In this document: positions 1 to 6,809 of the stretch, piece by piece | How positions within the stretch are numbered: position 1 is the stretch's first letter | How the letters are laid out: each line of letters begins with the position of its first letter | NCBI GenBank assembly: GCA_028711405.1 | Contig: JAQTSH010000032.1 | Coordinates: 1 to 11,688, forward strand | Direction of reading: 5' to 3' | Origin: Methanoregula sp. | GTDB taxonomy: Archaea; Halobacteriota; Methanomicrobia; Methanomicrobiales; Methanospirillaceae | Length of the DNA stretch: 11,688 nucleotides | Translations under genes and position numbers: made by a program | The notes under the pieces: model-generated | The model's input: only the letters and a program-made list of their open reading frames with translations | Told to the model about the DNA's origin: nothing | The model's database searches: none

Positions 1-56
1 CGGCTTCCAACTAAAGGTGGTATTTGCATTATGCTTATAAGATATAGTATACTAAG

Positions 57-78
57 ATATATATTTAAGCTTTTTTCG
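57..78 (-). promoter_or_regulatory. Candidate archaeal promoter (BRE + TATA) for the next gene to the left
   Basis: Read on the minus strand, CGAAAAAAGC is followed directly by TTAAATATATAT. This is the order and composition of an archaeal BRE (purine/A-rich) and TATA box. Transcription would start about 25 bp downstream, near position 35-40, and run out of the window. An ATG on the minus strand at 29-27 opens a frame that stays open to position 1, with no Shine-Dalgarno sequence. A leaderless start there is possible but cannot be judged from nine codons. The box sits beside a 10-bp palindrome, TAGTATACTA (45-54), flanked by direct repeats of AAGATATA (39-46 and 54-61), which could be a regulator site. 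No strong T-tract terminator for the giant kinase gene is visible between here and 216; the best is a T5 run on the minus strand near 84-88. Confidence 0.5.
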
Positions 79-181
79 TTAAAAATTCAGGGTTTGTTTG
101 CAATTATTCAAGGGTGCGAAATCTGTGATGCATTTGTTGCACGCGGCACAGACCGGGGCGTGTTATGATGGCAGGTGCAGG

Positions 182-193
182 GGGTCATGACCC
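182..193. repeat. 12-bp perfect palindrome downstream of the giant kinase gene
   Basis: GGGTCATGACCC is a perfect inverted repeat with no loop. It lies 22 bp past the stop codon of the giant kinase gene. With a one-base bulge, the arms extend by a further GCA/TGC. It is followed by no T-run on either strand, so it is not a convincing terminator. It could be a protein-binding site or a chance palindrome in the 3' untranslated region. Confidence 0.35.
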
Positions 194-215
194 GTGCCTT
201 TCGTTTATGCAGCCA

Positions 216-3200
216 TCACTCATGTGCTCCCTTCAACCGGTACATCCCTTTGGGGACGGTGATTTCAAACCGTGCACCTTTGCCCGGTATCCCGTTCTCA
301 GTAATCGTGATGCCGGTGATTGAGAGGATCTCGCGGGAGAGAAACAATCCGAGACCGGTATGCTTGCCAAACCCTTTCCGGAAAAGTTTTTTCTTGTCCT
401 CCACCGGAATGCCCACGCCGTCATCCTCGCAGATGATCGTAAGGCTCGTATCTGATTCCTGTGAGGTAATATGTACTGACGTCAGTTGCTCTCCCCCATG
501 GCGGAGGGCGTTGTCAAAGAGGTTGTAGAACACCTTAAGGAAGAGCGGGTCGGCAAAAATTTCAAGATCTCTGCTGTCAACGGAGATACTGACATCTTTC
601 AGGGGCAGTCGTTCCTGTGCCTGCGCTATACCTGCCTTTACGTTCTGCCATCCCGGTGCGTTCACTCCCATCTCCTGGTAGTCGCGGGTGAACGTGATCT
701 GCTTCTCGATTGTTGCAGCAGCCTGCTGTGCTTTTTTGATAAATTCTGACAATTTTTGGGGATCGCCTAGGGAGTCCTGGGAAAGTTCGAGGTAACCATC
801 GAGTGCCAGGAGCTGGTTGAGGATATCGTGGCGGGTGATGCTCGCGAGCAGGTTGAGCTTCTTATACACCTGGCGGAGCGCTTCTTCCGCCCGCTTACGC
901 TCCGTAATATCGGTGAACATGGAAAATGAGCCGGAAAATGTTCTGTCGGGACCATAGAGGGTTGAAGAGGATGTGAGCATGGTCAGTATATCACCATTCC
1001 GGTGCCGGAATCTCAGCTCATATGTTTCCCTCACACCCGCCCTCCTCAATTCCACCTGTACATTCGCATGAGATAATTCGTCTTCCGGAATAAATTCCGT
1101 GAAGGATCTGCCAAGCATCTCATTTTGGGTATACCCAAGCATCCCCGCCATCTTCTCATTGATGTAGTTGATATGGAAATTGCGGTCTAATGCCCATATC
1201 CCTTCCTGTGCTGTATCTATGATGGTCCGGTATCGCTCCTCGCTCTCCTTGAGTGCCACCTCCACCTTCCTGCGCTCGGTGTAATCTGTCATGGTATAAT
1301 TGAACCCGGTGACCACGCCATCTTTTATCCTCGGCGTCTGGGTGGTGCGGACATACCGCTCGCTACCGTCCTTGGTAAGGATCCTGAATTCATTTGCCCC
1401 ATACACCCCGTCTACCCTGCGTCTGAACCCGTCGATGACCCGGGGGATGTCTTCATGATGAACAAACCGGGAGAAGTGCTGACCGATCACTTCTGGGGCA
1501 GTATAGCCAGACAATCGCTGGACAACGGGGCTTATGTACGTGATTGTTCCCTTCAGATCCAGCATGAAAATAATGTCACTGATGTTCTCGACAAGCTGCT
1601 TGTATTGTTCACGGCTCTCCCGCAGCACCTCTTCTGCCTTCTTGCGCTCGGTGATGTTGCGGCAGAACGTGACGATACGTTTCCCACCGGGTGTTTCATG
1701 CATTGTCGCATTGATGATGATGTGGATGTGCGTCCCGTTCCGGTGCAGGTAGATCGTTTCAAAGTCCTGAATAAAGCCCTGCCGGGCACAGAGGGCAACC
1801 GCTGCTGCGTTGCTGTCCTGTGCCTCGGGTGCGGTCCAGTCAATCACTGATTGCCCGATAATCTCCTCTCTTTTTTCCACACCGATCAGGCGCATGTAAG
1901 GTTCATTCGCTTCTATGACAATTCCCCTTTCATCGATCACCACGAAACCCGTATCGGTATTGTCCACAAGCTGGCGATACCGATTATCGCTTTCCCGCAG
2001 CGCATCTTCCGCCATTTTGCGCTCGGTGATATCAATGCCAATTGCAATATACCCTGACAATTCCGCCGTTTCATCAGTTATCGCCCGCGTGTTCCACGAG
2101 ATTGTCTTTTTATCGCCATTCCTGCACAGAACCAGGGTCTCAAGGTTTTCCAGGAAGTTGTTATCTTTAATGATACGCAGGATCGTTCCCGTGATCTGCT
2201 GGCGGTATTCTTTTTCTGGATACAGTTGTCTCCAGATTGTATTACTGCCGACAACCTCTCCTGCCTTGTACCCGGTAATCCTTTCAGCTGCTTTGTTCCA
2301 TATCTTCACGATACCCTGGGGATCGATGACAAAGAGCAGAACATTGGCATTCATAAGGGCACTGTTCTGGAACTGGAGGAGTTTTTGGACGGTTATCTCT
2401 GCATTTTTACGTCCGGTGATATCCTCCAGTGTCTCCACTGCACCGATTACCCTGCCATCAATATCCCTGATCGGTGCGGCAGTGAAATACAACCATACCC
2501 CAGATGGACCCATATGCGGGAAAAAATCCGTTGCTTCATAGGCGCCTTCGATACAAGAGGATTTCGAATATTTCCCTTCATACCACCTGGGAATTTTCTC
2601 TATTGCACCGTCCACAAGGAGATCTGCCATGCAGGGACGTTCGTGAGTATAGAATGCACGCCACTGCTGGTTTGTCCCGATAATTTCATTGGCGTTTATT
2701 CCGCTGTGTTCCTCAAGTGCTGCGTTCCAGTGGATAACCCGGTGGCTGCTGTCAATCACGAATTGCGGTATTGGTGAGCCCCGGATAACGGCATTCAGTG
2801 TATTCTCACTCTCTTTTAAGGCTCCTTCTGCCTTGTTACGTTCGGTAACGTCCCGTGCAGCGGCAAAGACACCCCTGACATTTCCATCTTGATCACGATA
2901 TACGGTCGCATTGTACTGAACCGGGGTAATATGACCATCCTTGTGCCGGATCTCCAGCGGGTAATCGCGGACAGTTCCGTCAGTGAACACCCGGAGATAC
3001 CCCTCCTTTGCTTTCTCCGGCTCAGTAAAATAGTCCGAGAAATCAGTACCGATCAGTTCTTCACTTGAGAAACCGGTTGCCTGTTCCGTGGCGAGGTTCA
3101 CATCGGATATCCTGCCATTATCATCAATTGTGACAAGCGGGTCCGGGCTGGCTTCGATCAAGCTCCGGTTATACGCGTTGAGATCCCGGATTGTTTCCTC

Positions 3201-6200
3201 TGCCTGATCCCTCTTGACTCGCGTACGCAGTGCGGTGATGCCAAAAGCCAGATCCCCCGCCAGCTCTTTGAGGATTTCAACTTCTTCTGTGTTGAATGCA
3301 TCCGGCTCCCTGGCATAGATTGCCAGCGCTCCAAATGTCCGCCCCTCACCGGTCAGCGGCAAGACAATGACCGATTGATAGCCGCGCAAAATGGCATCCG
3401 CCCTCCAGGGAGCGAAGGCAGGGTCCATGGAAATGTTGCGTGCCATGGACAGCTGTCCTGTACGGATCGCGGTACCGCCCGGGCCTCGACCGCGTTCGGA
3501 ATCCGCCCAGGTAATGTGGGCAGACTCGATATATCCCGACTCAAAGCCAGCATGAGCAACCGGGCGCACAGTCTTTGCCTCGTCCTGTTCCGCAAACCCG
3601 ATCCATGCCATGCGGTAACCGCCCACCTCAACGGCGATCCGGCAGATCTCGTTCATCAACAGTGCTTCATCCGTGTTGTGAACCAGCGCCTGGTTGGAGT
3701 CAGTGAGCATCCGCAGCGCACGGTTCACCCGGGCAAGTTCCGTTTCCGCCTGCTTGCGCTCAGTAATATCACGGATGTGGGAGATCCAGATCCTCTTTCC
3801 TTGATAATTCACAAAGTGGATACTTGATTCAACCGGAACGGTTGTCCCGTCTTTACGCAGGACCCGCGACTCAATAAGAAATGAGTCCTTTGTTTGTGCC
3901 TGCCGGATAATATCTCCAAGTTGTGGATGAAGTGTGAGCGGGACAATATCCACGGGACCCATGGAAAGCAGTTCTTCCTTGCTGTACCCGAGCATGCGGC
4001 ACGCAACTTGGTTCACTTCAATGAACCGTCCTGGTGACCCCTCTACGGTCAGGGTATGCAATAAAATCGCATCGTTTGCCCAATCGAACACGTTACGGTA
4101 TTTCTCCTCGCTTATCCGCAGTGCTTCCTCGGCATGCCTTTGTTCAGTGATATCTCTCCACACACAGTGTGTCTGCCGGAACGAACCGTCGGGATGGTGT
4201 CCAATCCTTCCGTCAAAGGATGCCAGAATCCTGCTCCCGTCCTTGCGCTGCATCAGGAACTCGACGTTATTGACTCTCCCAACCTGCTTGAAGATGGGGA
4301 ACCGCTGCCGGAAGAGTTCTACCTGCTCCGGTGCAAGGAACTCCCCAAACCAGTGACCAATTGCCTCTTCGCGGGTGTACCCCAGGGACTTAAGCCATGC
4401 ATCGTTCGCTTCAAGGAACCGCCCGTCGGCATCGAGTGACTGGTAGGGGATCGGTGACTGTTCAAATAAAACATGGAACCGGTTCTCACTCTCCCGCAGC
4501 GCCTCTTCCGCCTTTTTGCGTTCGGTGATGTCCCGTGCAGCGGCAAAGACACCCCTGACATTACCCTCTTGATCACGAAATACGGTGGCGTTGTACTGAA
4601 CCGGGGTAATATGACCATCCTTGTGTCGGATCTCCAGCGGGTAATCGCGGACAGTTCCGTCACTGAACACCCGGAGATACCCCTCTCTCGCTTTCTCCGG
4701 CTCAGTAAAATAGTCCGAGAAATCAGTACCAATCAGTTCTTCTCTTGAGTAACCGGTTGCCTGTTCCGTGGCGAGGTTCACATCGGATATCCTGCCATTA
4801 TCATCAATTGTGACAAGCGGGTCCAGGCTTGCATCAATCAGGCTCCGGTTATACGCGCTGAAAGTATGGATGGCATCTTCCGCCCGTTTGCGTTCGGTGA
4901 TATCGAGAAGAGATGCAATGCTCTTTTTTGTGCCCGGAATAACGTCGATCGAGAGGTAGATAGTGCGGATTTCCCCATTCTTTCTTACGAACCTGAACTC
5001 ATAATTCCGTTCCGCGTTCTTCCGTTCTTTTCTGCGGAGATGGTGCTGGGCGAGCATCCAATCAAGATCCTCCTTTACGACAAATTCCGTCCAGCGCTTC
5101 TTCCCTTCAATTTCCTCACGGGAATATCCGCATAGGTTTGCAAACTCTGCATTGGCGAGGCTGATCGTGGTGTCTTCTTCAAGAATGACTGATGCTGTCC
5201 CGGTGTTCTCAAAGATAGTGCGGTAATATGCCTCGCGCTCTATGAGAGATTTCTCTGCGTTCTTGATTTCGGTGATATCTCTTCCGACTGACTGGTATTC
5301 AATAACCTTCCCATTCTCCCCAAAGATTGCCCGGTCGTTCCACCGCTGCCAGCGGATTTCTCCTGATGACATGATAATCCGGTGTTCGATTGCAGCAACC
5401 GGATTCTGTGGTGTGAGCGAGGCAAGGTGCTTCTTCATTATCTGGGCATCTTCGGGAGGTAATAGAACTAATTGGGGTCGAGCAAGGCATTGGTCTTTAT
5501 CGAGATCAAAATACCGGCAGTATGCATCATTGACAAACGTGAGCCTGCCATCAGGAGTAAACCGGCAAATGAATTCTGTCTGGTCTTCAACAATCGCCCG
5601 GTATCGTTCCTCGCTCTCACGCAGTGCTGCTTCCGCCTTCTTTTGGGTGGCAACGTTGTCGAAAACTGCGACTATTTCCCCTGATGGTAGTTTGTAAATA
5701 TAATTATCATACCAACCCGTCAACTGCTTATCAGTATACAGAGCCACCGGGTAAGACTCCGGTTTTCCGGTCTGCCATACCCGCCGTAATACTTCAACCA
5801 GACCAAATTGCTCCACACCGGGACGCATGGCAAAGAGACTTTTGCCAATTAACCGTTCACGCTTGTCATTGTCGATCCTCTCTCCGGCGCGGTTAAAATC
5901 CTTGAAAATAAAGTCCCGACCGTTATCTCTGACTTCATAGACTGCCACGCCGTTATTGATACCGTCAAACAATGCCCGGTATCGTTCCTCGCTCTTCTGC
6001 AGAGATTCTTCCGCTTTCTTTCGGTCGGTGATGTCCTGGTTCGCCCCGTGGGTTTTGATCGTTCTGCCGCGAGCATCCTTCGTAATTCCAAACCTCACGA
6101 TGATATGTCGGATCTCCCCATCCCTGCGGATAATCCGGTGCTCGATTTGTCTCGTATAGTTCGGGTCAGTGGCATCTATCGCGTTTTGCACTTCATCGGA

Positions 6201-6809
6201 GACTACGTCCTGTTCATCCGGGTGAACGAATTCCCGTACGTATACATTGGCGGGCATCTCGTAACCTCCCTCCCGCTCTGCAGTAGTGCCATACAAAGCG
6301 TAGAACCGGTCATTGAAGGTAAAGATGCCTGATGCAACATCAAACTCCCAATGTGCAATATGTGCGAGATCCATCGCTTCAGCGAGTTGGACCTGGCTCT
6401 TCTGGAGAGTCTTCTCATCCCTCTGGTGTTCTACTGCCCTTCTGATCTTATGCGCCAGTTCGGTGAATTGTGACTTTGGTTCTCCGCCTTTCTGGATGTA
6501 ATGATCCGCCCCGCTGTTCAGGGCTTCGATCACCACCTCTTCCCTCCCTTTTCCGGTAAAGATGATGAAGGGTGTTGTGTCTCCCCGTCCCCGGATGACT
6601 TTCAAGAACTCTATACCGTCCATCTCCGGCATCTGGTAGTCGGAGATAATTGCGTCAAACCTCGCGAGTTCAAGCATCCGGAGCGCTTCTGGTGCACCTG
6701 TTGATGTTGTTACAATGAAATTTCCGGAACGTTCGAGGAACACCTTGCAGAGTTCGAGAAGGGCGGATTCGTCATCGACATAGAGGACCCGGATTTTTTC
6801 TGCCATCAT
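216..6809 (-). CDS. Giant hybrid sensor histidine kinase: REC, 7 PAS, GAF, 6 PAS, HisKA, HATPase
   Basis: This is a 2197-residue cytoplasmic signalling protein with no signal peptide or membrane segment. The receiver domain spans about residues 6-125: acidic pair D12/D13, phosphoacceptor D57 in SDYQMPEMDG, T85 and K107. Thirteen PAS domains follow, at roughly 140-263, 274-390, 401-517, 526-641, 652-765, 776-891, 902-1019, then after the GAF 1212-1325, 1336-1468, 1478-1598, 1608-1723, 1735-1848 and 1857-1972. Nearly all end in a DITERK-like helix. The GAF domain is at about 1040-1200. The kinase core has H1994 in TRHDILNQL (with D1995 and N1998), N2100 in the N-box, D2130-GVG in the G1 box and GLGLF at 2152-2156, so it should be active. 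The start is the first of two adjacent ATGs: it overlaps the upstream stop as ATGA and has GGAG 7 nt upstream. The second ATG, one codon later, is equally possible. Ligands of the PAS and GAF modules cannot be read from sequence. D57 probably accepts phosphate from this or the neighbouring kinase; that is inference. Confidence 0.95.
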   Translation of the reverse strand: MMAEKIRVLYVDDESALLELCKVFLERSGNFIVTTSTGAPEALRMLELARFDAIISDYQMPEMDGIEFLKVIRGRGDTTPFIIFTGKGREEVVIEALNSGADHYIQKGGEPKSQFTELAHKIRRAVEHQRDEKTLQKSQVQLAEAMDLAHIAHWEFDVASGIFTFNDRFYALYGTTAEREGGYEMPANVYVREFVHPDEQDVVSDEVQNAIDATDPNYTRQIEHRIIRRDGEIRHIIVRFGITKDARGRTIKTHGANQDITDRKKAEESLQKSEERYRALFDGINNGVAVYEVRDNGRDFIFKDFNRAGERIDNDKRERLIGKSLFAMRPGVEQFGLVEVLRRVWQTGKPESYPVALYTDKQLTGWYDNYIYKLPSGEIVAVFDNVATQKKAEAALRESEERYRAIVEDQTEFICRFTPDGRLTFVNDAYCRYFDLDKDQCLARPQLVLLPPEDAQIMKKHLASLTPQNPVAAIEHRIIMSSGEIRWQRWNDRAIFGENGKVIEYQSVGRDITEIKNAEKSLIEREAYYRTIFENTGTASVILEEDTTISLANAEFANLCGYSREEIEGKKRWTEFVVKEDLDWMLAQHHLRRKERKNAERNYEFRFVRKNGEIRTIYLSIDVIPGTKKSIASLLDITERKRAEDAIHTFSAYNRSLIDASLDPLVTIDDNGRISDVNLATEQATGYSREELIGTDFSDYFTEPEKAREGYLRVFSDGTVRDYPLEIRHKDGHITPVQYNATVFRDQEGNVRGVFAAARDITERKKAEEALRESENRFHVLFEQSPIPYQSLDADGRFLEANDAWLKSLGYTREEAIGHWFGEFLAPEQVELFRQRFPIFKQVGRVNNVEFLMQRKDGSRILASFDGRIGHHPDGSFRQTHCVWRDITEQRHAEEALRISEEKYRNVFDWANDAILLHTLTVEGSPGRFIEVNQVACRMLGYSKEELLSMGPVDIVPLTLHPQLGDIIRQAQTKDSFLIESRVLRKDGTTVPVESSIHFVNYQGKRIWISHIRDITERKQAETELARVNRALRMLTDSNQALVHNTDEALLMNEICRIAVEVGGYRMAWIGFAEQDEAKTVRPVAHAGFESGYIESAHITWADSERGRGPGGTAIRTGQLSMARNISMDPAFAPWRADAILRGYQSVIVLPLTGEGRTFGALAIYAREPDAFNTEEVEILKELAGDLAFGITALRTRVKRDQAEETIRDLNAYNRSLIEASPDPLVTIDDNGRISDVNLATEQATGFSSEELIGTDFSDYFTEPEKAKEGYLRVFTDGTVRDYPLEIRHKDGHITPVQYNATVYRDQDGNVRGVFAAARDVTERNKAEGALKESENTLNAVIRGSPIPQFVIDSSHRVIHWNAALEEHSGINANEIIGTNQQWRAFYTHERPCMADLLVDGAIEKIPRWYEGKYSKSSCIEGAYEATDFFPHMGPSGVWLYFTAAPIRDIDGRVIGAVETLEDITGRKNAEITVQKLLQFQNSALMNANVLLFVIDPQGIVKIWNKAAERITGYKAGEVVGSNTIWRQLYPEKEYRQQITGTILRIIKDNNFLENLETLVLCRNGDKKTISWNTRAITDETAELSGYIAIGIDITERKMAEDALRESDNRYRQLVDNTDTGFVVIDERGIVIEANEPYMRLIGVEKREEIIGQSVIDWTAPEAQDSNAAAVALCARQGFIQDFETIYLHRNGTHIHIIINATMHETPGGKRIVTFCRNITERKKAEEVLRESREQYKQLVENISDIIFMLDLKGTITYISPVVQRLSGYTAPEVIGQHFSRFVHHEDIPRVIDGFRRRVDGVYGANEFRILTKDGSERYVRTTQTPRIKDGVVTGFNYTMTDYTERRKVEVALKESEERYRTIIDTAQEGIWALDRNFHINYINEKMAGMLGYTQNEMLGRSFTEFIPEDELSHANVQVELRRAGVRETYELRFRHRNGDILTMLTSSSTLYGPDRTFSGSFSMFTDITERKRAEEALRQVYKKLNLLASITRHDILNQLLALDGYLELSQDSLGDPQKLSEFIKKAQQAAATIEKQITFTRDYQEMGVNAPGWQNVKAGIAQAQERLPLKDVSISVDSRDLEIFADPLFLKVFYNLFDNALRHGGEQLTSVHITSQESDTSLTIICEDDGVGIPVEDKKKLFRKGFGKHTGLGLFLSREILSITGITITENGIPGKGARFEITVPKGMYRLKGAHE
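2821..3180 (-). repeat. Internal PAS-module repeat, copy 2 (PAS 8 of the giant kinase)
   Basis: This stretch aligns without gaps to 4501-4860, exactly 1680 bp (560 codons) away in the same gene. A by-eye count gives about 26 mismatches in 360 bp, with most of the divergence at the two ends. It encodes the PAS immediately after the GAF domain. The other PAS modules in the protein resemble it only at the family level, so this is a recent copy or a pair kept alike by gene conversion. Confidence 0.9.
3211..3378 (-). repeat. GAF segment shared with the right-hand kinase gene
   Basis: This segment encodes the C-terminal part of the GAF domain of the giant kinase, about residues 1144-1200. It aligns without gaps to 11521-11688 in the rightmost kinase gene, with about 31 mismatches in 168 bp by eye (about 82% identity), including a 26-base identical run from the conserved helix. 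The match continues up to the window edge, so the shared unit is longer than can be measured here. Confidence 0.8.
4501..4860 (-). repeat. Internal PAS-module repeat, copy 1 (PAS 5 of the giant kinase)
   Basis: This is the partner of 2821-3180. It encodes the PAS domain around residues 652-765 plus the linker helix that follows. Protein differences between the copies are few and mostly conservative (for example I/V, D/E, K/R, Y/F, S/T), so both copies probably keep the same fold and perhaps the same ligand. The similarity starts at an AYNRSLI motif in the linker before the domain and ends in the linker after it, so the copied unit is one domain plus its linker. Confidence 0.9.

Noticed and set aside
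175..4748. Many plus-strand reading frames of 60-208 codons opposite the giant kinase
   Set aside because: They lie antisense to a continuous conserved coding frame, their translations match no domain, and several are related to each other only because the PAS repeats and linkers beneath them are related.
2821..4860. The direct repeats as an insertion sequence or composite mobile element
   Set aside because: The repeats encode in-frame PAS domains of a single protein, with no terminal inverted repeats, no transposase and no target duplication.
216..6809. The regularly spaced linker repeats as a CRISPR-like or minisatellite array
   Set aside because: Spacing is about 350-400 bp and follows PAS domain length; the repeats are degenerate codings of a DITERKKAEEALRESE-type helix.
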